Assembly: GCF_000421765.1 (NCBI RefSeq)
Contig: NZ_ATXQ01000001.1
Span: 372,001 to 436,000, forward strand
Origin: Denitrificimonas caeni DSM 24390
GTDB taxonomy: Bacteria > Pseudomonadota > Gammaproteobacteria > Pseudomonadales > Pseudomonadaceae
DNA length: 64,000 bases
Direction of reading: 5' to 3'
The notes beneath the pieces were generated by a model. That model made no database searches, was not told where the DNA came from, and was given only the letters and a program-made list of their open reading frames with translations. This document shows, one piece after another, positions 1 to 9,976 of this stretch (its first letter is position 1; every line of letters starts with the position of its first letter). A program made the position numbers and the translations under genes.

Positions 1-1017
1 CAACTTATCTTTATTATAATCAACGCCAGCTAAAACAGAGTGCTGATCATTAATAGCAAATGTATTTAACCAAGCAGCTGACTCTTTATAAGTATTAAAA
101 TCACTACCTGCATTTGATAGCTTGTCACGATTACCAGATTTATCTTCACTATGACCGAGCTCTAAACGGCTAGTTAACTGTTCAGTCGCTTGCAATTCAA
201 GAAAGGTAGATACAGAGCTAACAGAAAATTCATCATACGGTTTTCTTGGCACGTAAACATCGTATTCTGTTTTTCCACGCTGGTCTAAAACATTAACGCC
301 TGCGCTTAATAGCTCATTAAATGTGTGTGACAAACTAAAACCAATAGCTTTATTGCGATAAGCATCATGGTCTGCGTCTACGGCTGTAGATTTACCCGTA
401 CGATCAAAACCCGTCATCTCATCAAGACTAGCGCTTAGGTTAAAGCGCGTATTTTCATCACCACCCGAAATACCTGCACTACGCTCCCACACACCTTTGT
501 TACCTGCAGCGACACGCAGACGAGCTTGCAAGCCTTCGCCCGCGCTGCGACGCGTAAAGATCTGAATTACACCACCAATCGCATCAGCACCATAGACTGC
601 GGAGCGTGAGCCACGGAGTACTTCCACACGTTCAATCTGCTCCAGGTTTAAATGCTGCAGACTTGCACCACCTGCTGATGCAGAACCAACACGAACACCA
701 TCAATCAGCACTAAGGTTTGCGTATTACTTGTACCGCGAATAGATACACTTGTAGCACTGCCGCGACCGCCAGATTGTCGCATCTGCACACCCGGCACAC
801 GACCTAACAAATCAGCCACATTCACCGGCTGCAAACGATCAATATCAGCACGGGTAAAGACTGTCACAGCTGCGGTGGAGTCTTTACGCTCTTCAGCGGT
901 ACGGTTGGCAGTAATAACTGTCTCAGAGAGTTTAATTGCTTCTTCAGTTTTATCAGCTGCATACAAGTGAGCTGCAGGCAACAGCGCTACAGCAAGCGCA
1001 AGGCGGGACAATTTCAT
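1..1017 (-). CDS. btuB: BtuB-type TonB-dependent outer-membrane receptor (5' part, runs off the window)
   Basis: Outer-membrane gated channel that takes up vitamin B12 using TonB energy. Only the first 339 codons are present. The translation begins MKLSRLALAVALLPAAHLYA, a signal peptide, followed by a TonB-box-like segment (LSETVITANR, near residues 31-40) and a plug domain with PVNVADLLGRVPGVQ, SIRGTSNTQTLVLIDG and a VEVLRGSRSAVYGADAIGG-type region, all typical of BtuB. Beta-barrel strands follow to the window edge. The assignment to B12 rather than another ligand rests mainly on the cobalamin riboswitch directly upstream. The start ATG at 1015-1017 has GAGG 11 bases upstream. A sibling cobamide receptor is possible, but the regulation makes a corrinoid ligand very likely. 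Confidence 0.9.
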   Translation of the reverse strand, partial: MKLSRLALAVALLPAAHLYAADKTEEAIKLSETVITANRTAEERKDSTAAVTVFTRADIDRLQPVNVADLLGRVPGVQMRQSGGRGSATSVSIRGTSNTQTLVLIDGVRVGSASAGGASLQHLNLEQIERVEVLRGSRSAVYGADAIGGVIQIFTRRSAGEGLQARLRVAAGNKGVWERSAGISGGDENTRFNLSASLDEMTGFDRTGKSTAVDADHDAYRNKAIGFSLSHTFNELLSAGVNVLDQRGKTEYDVYVPRKPYDEFSVSSVSTFLELQATEQLTSRLELGHSEDKSGNRDKLSNAGSDFNTYKESAAWLNTFAINDQHSVLAGVDYNKDKL

Positions 1018-1028
1018 TTAGGTTAAAT

Positions 1029-1054
1029 CCTCAAAAATAAAAACACTTTTGAGG
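1029..1054 (-). promoter_or_regulatory. Hairpin sequestering the btuB ribosome-binding site
   Basis: On the minus strand CCTCAAAA (1054-1047) is exactly complementary to TTTTGAGG (1036-1029), with a 10-base loop. The GAGG at 1032-1029 is the only good Shine-Dalgarno for the btuB start at 1017, so this stem would block translation. It lies downstream of the cobalamin aptamer, where an expression platform is expected. The pairing is seen directly; its function is inferred. Confidence 0.6.
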
Positions 1055-1104
1055 AGGGCAGAAACAAGCGCTTGCGCCGAAATGCTAGACGGCAGGCAGC
1101 ACTT

Positions 1105-1315
1105 GACGGTGAAGCCCTCCGCAACACCCGTCGAAATCCATAAGGCAGGTCTACGGGCTAACGAATTCATCTGTTCACCTTCCCAGCATTTAAGCCAGTG
1201 GTTATCGAACAAACGTGCGCACTCAAGCGCGTCGCTTACCGTTGCGGGGGCAGCGTAAGTAGGCAGAACCTCTTAACTTCCCTTTTCAGGCTGGGATAAT
1301 CCAGCACACCTTACA
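1105..1315 (-). promoter_or_regulatory. Cobalamin riboswitch
   Basis: Reading the minus strand, the leader contains in order AAAAGGGAAGTTAAGAGG, GCTGCCCCCGCAACGGTAAG (about 1249-1230), CCACTGGCTTAAATGCTGGGAAGG (about 1202-1179) and the B12 box AGCCCGTAGACCTGCC (1159-1144). These are the conserved blocks of the AdoCbl riboswitch in their normal order and spacing. A further hairpin closes at 1132-1105 (GACGGGTG / CACCGTC). In Pseudomonadaceae such elements repress btuB and cobalamin genes when B12 is plentiful. Boundaries are approximate. Confidence 0.95.
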
Positions 1316-1331
1316 GAATCAAAGTGCGCGC

Positions 1332-1360
1332 ACAATAAACGTACTCAAGCAAAGGGTCAA
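1332..1360 (-). promoter_or_regulatory. Sigma-70 promoter of btuB
   Basis: On the minus strand TTGACC (1360-1355) and TATTGT (1337-1332) are separated by exactly 17 bases. Transcription would start near 1325, just ahead of the first conserved block of the riboswitch, which fits a riboswitch-led transcript. Confidence 0.7.
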
Positions 1361-1722
1361 GTTTTGGACAAAGCGTCACAGTCAGTTTCAATCTGACAGA
1401 CTTCAAACGCATGGCAATATTTTTATGCCAGAGCCTCAGGAGCGCAACCTGACACGCAACGGCCTGACGGTGTATGGTGTTAGATGCTGCGTCGCTGACA
1501 ATACAAAGGGTTAACCTGCAAGCTGCGTTATTGACGTGACCAGCGAAGCCATGGATGACGCAGCGCCTGAATGGGGTTCAGGATGAACTCATTGAGGGAA
1601 AACGGCAATAATGCCGTTTGCATAGCGCACACCTGTCCGACAGAGAACCCGCGACACGCAAGCCTGCAGAAAATATCAATTTAGATGTCGATTATGCGGG
1701 CAAACGGCCCGCGCTCCCAAGA
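1361..1722. other. Intergenic region between btuB promoter and dxs; no gene seen
   Basis: No supported coding sequence was found here. Two small inverted repeats are visible: an AACGGCA/TGCCGTT hairpin around 1600-1619, and GCGGGC (1696-1701) with GCCCGC (1707-1712). The second lies 11 bases beyond the dxs stop codon and could end the minus-strand dxs transcript, but it lacks a strong U tract. Confidence 0.5.
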
Positions 1723-3591
1723 TCAAGCTAAACGCTGTTGCACTGCTTGCAAAATACCTGCGGCATCTAGCCCGCATTCAGCCAGCATTTGTGCCGGCTG
1801 TGCATGCTCTACATACAGATCAGGCAAACCGAGTTGCAATAACGGTACGTTCAGTTGCTTGGCGGCTAAAAACTCACCGACAGCACTGCCAGCGCCACCC
1901 ATGACAGCATTTTCTTCAATGGTGACAAACAAGCTATGCTCGGCCGCCAAACGTTTAATCAACGCTTCATCAAGCGGTTTAACGAAGCGCATATCCACGA
2001 CAGTAGCATCCAGTTGTTCTGCCGCTTCTAAAGCTGCGGTCAACTGCACACCAAACACCAAGAAAGCCACACCCTGGCCTTCACGGCGCACGACACCTTT
2101 ACCCAGTGGCACAGCATCTAAACTTGCACTGATTTCGGCATTCGGGCCAGTACCGCGTGGATAACGCACGGCAGCAGGACCCACATGGTGATAACCGGTA
2201 TTTAATAACAAACGTAATTCGTTTTCATCACTGGGCGTCATCACCACCATCTTGGGGATACAACGCAAGTAAGAAAGGTCAAAACTACCCGCATGAGTCG
2301 GACCATCTTCACCGACTAAACCCGCGCGATCCACAGCAAACAAGACATCTAAGTCCTGTACCGCCACATCATGGATCAGCTGATCATAAGCACGCTGCAA
2401 AAACGTCGAATAAATCGCCACGACCGGCTTAGCGCCTTCACAGGCCATACCCGCAGCCAAGGTCACCGCGTGCTGCTCAGCAATCGCCACATCAAAGTAA
2501 CGCTGAGGATACTGCTCACTGAAAGCAATCATATCCGAGCCTTCTTTCATCGCTGGGGTAATCCCCAGCAAACGTTCATCTTGCGCAGCCATATCACACA
2601 GCCACTGGCCAAATACGCCAGCATAACGCGGACCACCGGGTTTACTGGGTGCAGCGGCTTTTTTGGTCATCGCATGATAAGCAATCGGGTCAAGCTCAGC
2701 CGGTGCAAAGCCTTTACCTTTTTTGGTCACCACATGCAGAAACTGCGGGCCTTCCAGCTCACGCATATTGCGCAAGGTGGTCAATAGCGTTGGCAAATCA
2801 TGCCCATCGATTGGGCCAATATAATTCCAACCCAATTCTTCAAACATGATGCCCGGAGCAAATATACCTTTAGCATGCTCTTCAGTTTTGCGGGCGATTT
2901 CCCAAGCACCTGGCAAGCGCGAAAGAATTTTCTTACTGCCTTCACGCATGGTTGCATAAGTGCGACTGGTGAGGATTTTTGCGAGGTGATTGGACAAGCC
3001 ACCGACGTTATTTGAGATCGACATGTCGTTATCATTAAGAATAACCAACATATCCGCGCCTGTTTCAGGCGCATGGTTAAGCGCTTCAAACGCCATGCCT
3101 GCGGTCATTGCACCATCACCAATCACCGCAACGCTTTTACGGCCACTGCCTTGTAGCTTTGCGACAATCGCCATGCCTAACGCGGCACTGATTGAAGTAC
3201 TGGAGTGGCCAACACCAAAAGTATCGTACTCGCTTTCACAACGGCGCGGAAATGCAGCAATGCCATCTTTCTGACGCAAACTGAGCATCTGCTCACGGCG
3301 ACCGGTCAAAATTTTATGCGGATAGGCTTGATGACCCACGTCCCAAACCAGACGGTCATCCGGCGTATCAAACACATAATGCAAAGCCACGGTTAATTCA
3401 ATAACGCCTAAGCCCGCAGCAAAATGCCCACCAGTCTGTCCCACGCTCCACAATAAAAATAAGCGCAACTCATCGGCCAAAGTCACCAGTTCAGTTTCAG
3501 ATAGACGGCGCAATTCTTTCGGCGTTAGCGCACGGTCTAACAACGGAGTACTTGGGCGTTCAGCAGGGATTTCATGAAAAGTCGTAGGCAT
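1723..3591 (-). CDS. dxs: 1-deoxy-D-xylulose-5-phosphate synthase
   Basis: Condenses pyruvate and glyceraldehyde 3-phosphate to DXP, the entry step of the MEP isoprenoid pathway, and also supplies DXP for thiamine and pyridoxal phosphate. The 622-residue protein has the full family length. GDG at 158-160 and the NDND stretch near 186-189 form the thiamine-diphosphate/Mg motif. The AIAEQHAV segment carries the catalytic cofactor-activating glutamate, and the C-terminal transketolase domain ([12 protein letters not shown]) is intact. In Pseudomonas dxs usually follows xseB and ispA; here the upstream neighbour is a divergent membrane-protein gene, so that operon is broken up. A weak hairpin follows the stop. 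Confidence 0.97.
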   Translation of the reverse strand: MPTTFHEIPAERPSTPLLDRALTPKELRRLSETELVTLADELRLFLLWSVGQTGGHFAAGLGVIELTVALHYVFDTPDDRLVWDVGHQAYPHKILTGRREQMLSLRQKDGIAAFPRRCESEYDTFGVGHSSTSISAALGMAIVAKLQGSGRKSVAVIGDGAMTAGMAFEALNHAPETGADMLVILNDNDMSISNNVGGLSNHLAKILTSRTYATMREGSKKILSRLPGAWEIARKTEEHAKGIFAPGIMFEELGWNYIGPIDGHDLPTLLTTLRNMRELEGPQFLHVVTKKGKGFAPAELDPIAYHAMTKKAAAPSKPGGPRYAGVFGQWLCDMAAQDERLLGITPAMKEGSDMIAFSEQYPQRYFDVAIAEQHAVTLAAGMACEGAKPVVAIYSTFLQRAYDQLIHDVAVQDLDVLFAVDRAGLVGEDGPTHAGSFDLSYLRCIPKMVVMTPSDENELRLLLNTGYHHVGPAAVRYPRGTGPNAEISASLDAVPLGKGVVRREGQGVAFLVFGVQLTAALEAAEQLDATVVDMRFVKPLDEALIKRLAAEHSLFVTIEENAVMGGAGSAVGEFLAAKQLNVPLLQLGLPDLYVEHAQPAQMLAECGLDAAGILQAVQQRLA

Positions 3592-3791
3592 TGAACTGTC
3601 GTGTTAATTCATCAAGAGGGTGAAGTTTACCTTAAAGCGTACAAAGTCCACAGTGCTGCAATGTCTAATCACGGATTTAGTCGTTTTATCTAGCTTTTAA
3701 TCCGCACTTATCTGTCCATCCACTCAAGTCTGCTAAAGTAGCGCTGAGTTTTAAGTCAGGCAAAAATCCTAAACACGCAGCAGGGCAAACC

Positions 3792-4475
3792 ATGATTGCA
3801 AGCATGTTGTTAAATGAAACCACATTGATGTGGGGCTGGTTAATCTATGGCCCGATCCTGTTTTATGCGATCTACCGTGCACCTTGGGTTGAACTGTTTA
3901 GTGACAGCCGCCGCCAGCACTTATTGTTTGGTACTGTTTTAGTGCTATGTGCGCTGTGGCTGCTCAGGCGTGATTTCCCCAGTGGTCTGTCTTTTCATTT
4001 TATTGGTATGACTGCAGTCACTTTGCTACTTGATTGGCCGCTGGCGATTCTAGCTGGCTTTATCGCACAACTGGCGCTATTAGCTCTAGCCAAACAAGAG
4101 TTAAGCGTACTCGGCAGCAACGGCCTATTGTTAATTATTCTTCCTGTTTTGATTGCCCACTGCTGCGCCAAAGGCATTGAGCGTTTACAACCCAGAAACT
4201 TATTTATGTACATCTTTTTTTCTGGCTTTTTCCCTGCAGCCTTAACCGCCGTACTCTGTATTATCAGCGCCGCACTTTTGCTGTGGGGCAATGGCATTTA
4301 TGAGTTCCCACCTGAACTGGAAGACTTTTTTGGCATGCTGCTACTGGTGGCTTTTCCCGAAGCCTTTATTAATGGCGTAGCGGTCACCGCCTTTGTTGTG
4401 TTTAAACCCGAATGGTTAGAAACCTTTAATTACAGCCGCTATTTACAAGCACCATGGAAAGATGAGCGCGACTGA
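3792..4475 (+). CDS. CbiM-like energy-coupling factor transporter permease (orphan membrane protein)
   Basis: A 227-residue hydrophobic protein with about six membrane segments (near residues 12-28, 42-60, 68-100, 112-128, 140-165 and 180-205). The segment FPEAFINGVAVTAFVVFKPEW resembles the C-terminal part of CbiM-family (cobalt/nickel ECF) permeases as found in Pseudomonas. The N-terminus lacks the His-containing start (MHI) of classical CbiM that binds the metal. No CbiN, CbiQ or CbiO partner is adjacent. It lies 43 bases ahead of rfbB in the same direction, and near the B12-controlled btuB. Family assignment is from pattern memory and the substrate is unknown. An AGGG lies upstream of the ATG. 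Confidence 0.55.
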   Translation: MIASMLLNETTLMWGWLIYGPILFYAIYRAPWVELFSDSRRQHLLFGTVLVLCALWLLRRDFPSGLSFHFIGMTAVTLLLDWPLAILAGFIAQLALLALAKQELSVLGSNGLLLIILPVLIAHCCAKGIERLQPRNLFMYIFFSGFFPAALTAVLCIISAALLLWGNGIYEFPPELEDFFGMLLLVAFPEAFINGVAVTAFVVFKPEWLETFNYSRYLQAPWKDERD

Positions 4476-4518
4476 TAACAACAAAGCACTCTGCTACTGA
4501 TCGAGTAAGGAATACAGG

Positions 4519-5682
4519 ATGAAACTTTTGATAACCGGCGGTGCGGGCTTTATTGGCTCTGCAGTGATTCGTCATATCATTCAACACACGCAAGACTCTG
4601 TGGTGAACATCGATAAACTCACTTACGCTGGCAACCTCGAGTCACTCAGCGCAGTCAGTGCCAGTGCGCGTTATCGTTTTGAACAGGTCGATATCTGCGA
4701 CAGAGCGGCGCTAGATCAAGTATTTTCTGAGCACCAACCTGATGCGGTGATGCATCTTGCCGCCGAGTCTCACGTTGATCGCTCAATTGATGGTCCAGCG
4801 GAGTTCATTCAAACCAATATTGTTGGCACCTATCAGCTACTCGAAGCAGCGCGCGCCTATTGGAATAGCCTCGACAATCAGCGCAAACAGGCTTTTCGCT
4901 TCCACCACATCAGCACCGACGAAGTGTACGGCGATCTGCCACATCCCAATGATGAGAATTCTGTAGATCGGGCTTCAGCCCGACATGTCGGCCTAAAGGC
5001 CGACCTACAAGAGCAACAAGGCTTACCTCTATTCACCGAAGCAACCGCCTACGCGCCGAGTTCGCCCTACTCTGCCAGCAAAGCCAGCTCCGATCATTTA
5101 GTTCGCGCCTGGCAGCGCACTTATGGTTTACCGATATTAGTCACCAACTGCTCGAACAACTATGGCCCCTATCATTTCCCAGAAAAACTCATCCCTCTAG
5201 TGATTCTTAACGCCCTAGAAGGTAAACCTCTACCCATCTATGGCGCTGGCGATCAGATTCGTGACTGGCTGTATGTCGAAGATCACGCTTGCGCGCTCTA
5301 TACAGTGATATGCCAAGGGCAGGTTGGCGAAACCTACAACATAGGTGGGCACAATGAGAAACAGAATATTGAAGTTGTTCGCACCATTTGTTCATTACTC
5401 GATGAATTAGCTCCGGCAGCAACACGTCAACTCACAGCGCCTAACGGCACGCCATTGGTAAACTATAGCGATCTACTGACCCATGTTGCCGACCGCCCAG
5501 GCCATGACCGCCGCTATGCCATTGATGCCAGCAAAATTCAACGAGAGCTCAACTGGCTGCCCGCAGAAACCTTTGAAACAGGATTAAGAAAAACCGTGCA
5601 ATGGTATTTAGATAATCAAGCTTGGTGCCAACGGGTACAAGATGGCAGCTATCAAGGTGAACGCTTAGGAGCACAACAATGA
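4519..5682 (+). CDS. rfbB: dTDP-glucose 4,6-dehydratase with in-frame REP-derived insertion
   Basis: Second enzyme of dTDP-rhamnose (and dTDP-fucosamine/quinovosamine) synthesis: NAD-dependent 4,6-dehydration of dTDP-glucose. GGAGFIGS at residues 7-14 is the Rossmann motif, STDEVYG holds the catalytic Thr-Asp-Glu and YSASK the Tyr/Lys pair. The 387 residues exceed the usual 350-360. The excess is residues V149-Q164, encoded by a palindromic repeat (4963-5010), in the variable loop between YGDLPHP and LPLFTE. The frame stays open and both flanks match the family, so the enzyme is probably functional. SD AAGGA precedes the ATG by 7 bases. The stop overlaps rfbA (ATGA). Confidence 0.95.
   Translation: MKLLITGGAGFIGSAVIRHIIQHTQDSVVNIDKLTYAGNLESLSAVSASARYRFEQVDICDRAALDQVFSEHQPDAVMHLAAESHVDRSIDGPAEFIQTNIVGTYQLLEAARAYWNSLDNQRKQAFRFHHISTDEVYGDLPHPNDENSVDRASARHVGLKADLQEQQGLPLFTEATAYAPSSPYSASKASSDHLVRAWQRTYGLPILVTNCSNNYGPYHFPEKLIPLVILNALEGKPLPIYGAGDQIRDWLYVEDHACALYTVICQGQVGETYNIGGHNEKQNIEVVRTICSLLDELAPAATRQLTAPNGTPLVNYSDLLTHVADRPGHDRRYAIDASKIQRELNWLPAETFETGLRKTVQWYLDNQAWCQRVQDGSYQGERLGAQQ
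4963..5008. repeat. REP doublet (REPIN/BIME-like) inside rfbB
   Basis: A 46-bp imperfect palindrome bounded by GTAG and CTAC. It holds two hairpins, TCGGGCTTCAGCCCGA and GTCGGCCTAAAGGCCGAC, separated by CA-T, each with a GTAG head at the outside. This is the layout of two inverted REP sequences as found in extragenic space of Pseudomonas and relatives. Here it sits within an open reading frame and is read as [16 protein letters not shown]. The palindrome is seen directly; the REP identity follows from form and the GTAG heads. Confidence 0.85.
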
Positions 5683-6587
5683 CTGCACACACAACAAAAG
5701 GAATTATTTTAGCTGGTGGCTCTGGTTCGCGTTTACACCCCATTACTCTGGGCGTCTCCAAGCAGTTGCTACCGATTTACGACAAACCGATGATTTACTA
5801 TCCGCTGTCGGTGCTGATGCTGGCCGGCATTCGTGAAATATTAATCATCTCCACTCCCGAAGACCTGCCTAACTTCAAAAAACTACTCGGTGATGGCAGC
5901 CAATTCGGAATTGAACTGAGCTATGCCGAACAACCTTCTCCTGATGGCCTCGCGCAAGCTTTTATTATTGGCGAAGATTTCATTGCCGACAGTAATGTCT
6001 GCCTGATTTTAGGTGATAATATTTTCTACGGAGATGGTTTTACTGGGATGCTTAAACGCGCCATGCAGCAGCGTGTCGGCGCAACAGTGTTTGGTTATCA
6101 TGTGACTGATCCTGAACGCTTTGGTGTCGTCGAGTTCTCAGCAGCAGGTCAGGTTCTTTCTATTGAAGAAAAACCAACTAAACCTAAGTCAAACTACGCC
6201 ATCACGGGTTTGTATTTTTACGACAACGACGTCGTGGCGATGGCCAAACAAATAAATCCTTCAGCGCGTGGTGAGCTGGAAATCACTGACCTTAATAACG
6301 CCTATTTACAGCGCGGCGACTTACAGATTGCCCTGCTCGGCCGCGGTTTTGCATGGCTTGATACCGGCACCCACGACTCGTTAATGGAAGCTGGGCACTA
6401 CGTGCAAACCATTGAAACACGCCAAGGTTTAAAAATCGCATGTCTAGAAGAAATCGGCTATCGCAATGGCTGGCTGAGTAAGCAGCAGTTGCGTGACAGC
6501 GCAGCCGCGCTCAAGAAAACCAGTTATGGTCAATACCTACTGCGCTTGGCCGAAGAAAACAATTACCTGCAATTGGCAAACACGTAG
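5679..6587 (+). CDS. rfbA: Glucose-1-phosphate thymidylyltransferase
   Basis: Makes dTDP-glucose from dTTP and glucose 1-phosphate, the first step of the dTDP-sugar pathway. The 302-residue protein has GGSGSRLHP near residue 12, the [18 protein letters not shown] substrate segment, ILGDNIFYG (metal-binding Asp) and [20 protein letters not shown], all in normal order. The start overlaps the rfbB stop by four bases (ATGA), indicating translational coupling. rfbC follows after 7 bases. Length and motifs match the RmlA family throughout. Confidence 0.96.
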   Translation: MTAHTTKGIILAGGSGSRLHPITLGVSKQLLPIYDKPMIYYPLSVLMLAGIREILIISTPEDLPNFKKLLGDGSQFGIELSYAEQPSPDGLAQAFIIGEDFIADSNVCLILGDNIFYGDGFTGMLKRAMQQRVGATVFGYHVTDPERFGVVEFSAAGQVLSIEEKPTKPKSNYAITGLYFYDNDVVAMAKQINPSARGELEITDLNNAYLQRGDLQIALLGRGFAWLDTGTHDSLMEAGHYVQTIETRQGLKIACLEEIGYRNGWLSKQQLRDSAAALKKTSYGQYLLRLAEENNYLQLANT

Positions 6588-6594
6588 TTACCTT

Positions 6595-7125
6595 ATGAAA
6601 ATCACCTCTACCGCACTCCCTGGCGTATTAATTATTGAGCCCAAAGTTTTTATTGATGCGCGAGGCTTCTTCTTAGAAACCTATCATAGTGAACGCTATG
6701 CAAGCGCCGGTCTAAGAGAACCCTTTGTCCAAGATAATCATTCCCGCTCACAGCGCGGCGTACTACGTGGTTTACATTTTCAGCGTACGCGCCCACAAGG
6801 AAAACTGATCAGCGTCAGTCGTGGTTCGGTGTTTGATGTCATTGTCGACATCAACCCGCAATCAGCCACCTTTGGTGAGTATGTTGCGCTAGAACTCAAT
6901 GATGAAAATCATCTGCAAATGTGGATTCCCGCAGGCTATGCGCATGGCTTTTGTGTACTCAGCGATGTTGCTGACCTGCATTACAAATGCACTGATTTTT
7001 ATGACCCAGAAGACGAAGGTGGTTTGATCTGGAACGATCCTGATGTGAACATTGCTTGGCCTTCAGACTCGCCGCTGCTATCGCTCAAAGACCAGCAACT
7101 GCCACGTCTGCGCGAGCTAAAATAA
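6595..7125 (+). CDS. rfbC: dTDP-4-dehydrorhamnose 3,5-epimerase
   Basis: Third enzyme of dTDP-rhamnose synthesis, a cupin-fold epimerase. The chosen ATG at 6595 gives 176 residues beginning MKITSTALPGVLIIEPKVF, the usual start; a longer reading frame upstream overlaps rfbA and is not homologous. FLETYH, RGLHFQ (catalytic His), GSVFDVIVDI and WIPAGYAHGF are all present. It is the last gene of the cluster and is followed at once by a strong terminator. The reductase gene rfbD, normally part of this operon, is not in the window. Confidence 0.95.
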   Translation: MKITSTALPGVLIIEPKVFIDARGFFLETYHSERYASAGLREPFVQDNHSRSQRGVLRGLHFQRTRPQGKLISVSRGSVFDVIVDINPQSATFGEYVALELNDENHLQMWIPAGYAHGFCVLSDVADLHYKCTDFYDPEDEGGLIWNDPDVNIAWPSDSPLLSLKDQQLPRLRELK

Positions 7126-7152
7126 AAAACCGACACACAGGTCGGTTTTTTA
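7126..7152. terminator. Bidirectional terminator between rfbC and purA
   Basis: AAAAAACCGAC, a six-base loop ACACAG, then GTCGGTTTTTT. The stem has A runs on the left and T runs on the right, so it can end both the rfbBAC transcript (plus) and the purA transcript (minus). Confidence 0.9.
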
Positions 7153-7205
7153 TAAAACGACTCTGCCAAGCTTAAAACGAATAAGCCTGACAGAAAACAG
7201 CGCTA

Positions 7206-8573
<1,368 letters not shown>

Positions 8574-9755
8574 TTATAAAGGTTGAACCTGCCAACCTGA
8601 AGAATTCTCGACTAACTGACGATCGCAACTGGCTTGCTCAGCATCGCTAACAGTCTGTCCTGGTAGCGCTTGCACAACACGTTGACCTTTATTACGTAAC
8701 GCACAAATCGCTTGCCATAAATCAGCCTGCGCACCCACCGGAGCCCAAATACCGCTGGCTAAAACAGCAGGCTGGCGCTGGCCAAGTGTGACCAGTGTTT
8801 TTAAATCTGTAGAAAAACCTGTGGCTGGACGGGCACGACCAAACACCGCACCAATATCATCATAACGTCCGCCTTGCGCGATCGACTGACCGACACCTGG
8901 CACAAATGCAGCAAAGACCACACCAGTATGGTAGTGATAACCGCGCAACTCACCTAAATCAAAATAAAATGGCAAGTGCGGGTAACGCAACATCAATGCA
9001 TCAGCAATCACAATCAGCTGATCAAGCGCGGCCAAGACATTGCTCGGCGCAGCTGCTAAAACAGTTTTGGCTTGATCCAGTACTTCGCGGCCACCACATA
9101 AATGGCTGAGCTCATTGAGCATTAACGCGAGATCTTTAGGCAGTTGCTCAGTGAGCGCTGCCACTTCATCGACAGCTTTACGCTGTAATGCATCAAACAC
9201 CTGCGCTTCCAACTCATCCGATAAATCAGCCGCGCGCGCTAAACCACGATAAACGCCAACATGGCCTAAATCCATATGGATGTCGGCAATTTCAGCGTGC
9301 TCCAGTGTCGCCAGCATCAAACTAATGACTTCAATATCTGCCGCTGGGCTGGCGTCACCGTACAACTCAGCACCGAGCTGAATAGGACTGCGCGAGCGCG
9401 ACAAAGAACGAGGACGGGCATGCACAACACTACCGGCATAGCACAAACGTGACGGACCTTCACGGCGCAAGCTATGCGCATCCATACGTGCGACTTGCGG
9501 AGTGATATCCGCGCGAAAGCCCATCAGATGACCTGACTGTGGGTCGGTCACTTTAAAAGTACGCAGATCAAGTTTTTGCCCAGCACCGGTTAATAACGAC
9601 TCTAAAAACTCGATATGCGGGGTGACAACAAACTCATAGCCCCAAGCCTGGAACATATCCAGTACCTGTCGACGAGATGCTTCAATCTGCGCCGCTTGCG
9701 GCGGCAGTACTTCTTCAATGCCATCTGGCAGCAGCCAGCGGTCTACCGTTGCCAT
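8574..9755 (-). CDS. hisZ: ATP phosphoribosyltransferase regulatory subunit
   Basis: HisRS-like protein without aminoacylation activity that forms the active enzyme with the short HisG, at the first step of histidine synthesis. The start chosen ([19 protein letters not shown]) is the conserved N-terminus and gives 393 residues. Class II synthetase-like motifs are visible ([27 protein letters not shown], motif 2-like). GGRYDDI and [11 protein letters not shown] resemble the HisRS core. hisG is not in the window. The location between the hfl genes and purA is the standard Pseudomonas one. Confidence 0.94.
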   Translation of the reverse strand: MATVDRWLLPDGIEEVLPPQAAQIEASRRQVLDMFQAWGYEFVVTPHIEFLESLLTGAGQKLDLRTFKVTDPQSGHLMGFRADITPQVARMDAHSLRREGPSRLCYAGSVVHARPRSLSRSRSPIQLGAELYGDASPAADIEVISLMLATLEHAEIADIHMDLGHVGVYRGLARAADLSDELEAQVFDALQRKAVDEVAALTEQLPKDLALMLNELSHLCGGREVLDQAKTVLAAAPSNVLAALDQLIVIADALMLRYPHLPFYFDLGELRGYHYHTGVVFAAFVPGVGQSIAQGGRYDDIGAVFGRARPATGFSTDLKTLVTLGQRQPAVLASGIWAPVGAQADLWQAICALRNKGQRVVQALPGQTVSDAEQASCDRQLVENSSGWQVQPL

Positions 9756-9814
9756 TGCGCCGTTCCTCATTATAAATACAGTTGCCTGCTGGACATTTTA
9801 CATGACCACAGGCG

Positions 9815-9840
9815 CAAAAAAGCCGGGAGTTTCCCGGCTG
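9815..9840 (-). terminator. Terminator upstream of hisZ (end of the hfq-hfl transcript)
   Basis: On the minus strand AGCCGGG, loop AAACT, CCCGGCT is followed by TTTTTGC. This is a typical Rho-independent terminator, separating the hflC end from the hisZ start. Confidence 0.85.
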
Positions 9841-9931
9841 CCGCATGATATCACAGATCATTCTGTGCATGCCTGTCGCTTTTCGCCCGACACTTCTAGT
9901 CTTTTAGCAAAGCTAGCAATGCCCTTGCTGA

Positions 9932-9968
9932 AACAGCACAGGCCACTACAAAAGTAGCCTGTGCTGTT
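9932..9968 (-). terminator. Long hairpin just after hflC
   Basis: AACAGCACAGGC (9932-9943) pairs with GCCTGTGCTGTT (9957-9968), extended by TAC/GTA around an AAAA loop with a three-base bulge. It starts 8 bases beyond the hflC stop. Only three Us follow it on the minus strand, so it may act as a 3'-end stabiliser ahead of the true terminator at 9815-9840. Confidence 0.6.
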
Positions 9969-9976
9969 TACTCAAG

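Noticed and set aside
1049-1258. Open reading frames of 60-70 codons on both strands upstream of btuB
   Set aside because: They lie on the cobalamin riboswitch, whose conserved blocks explain the sequence; no SD or homology.
1685-2164. 159-codon plus-strand frame opposite dxs
   Set aside because: Antisense shadow of a well-supported enzyme gene; Ser/Ala-rich composition is typical of such shadows.
7126-7152. REP element after rfbC
   Set aside because: It is a normal bidirectional terminator with A and T runs and lacks the GTAG head.
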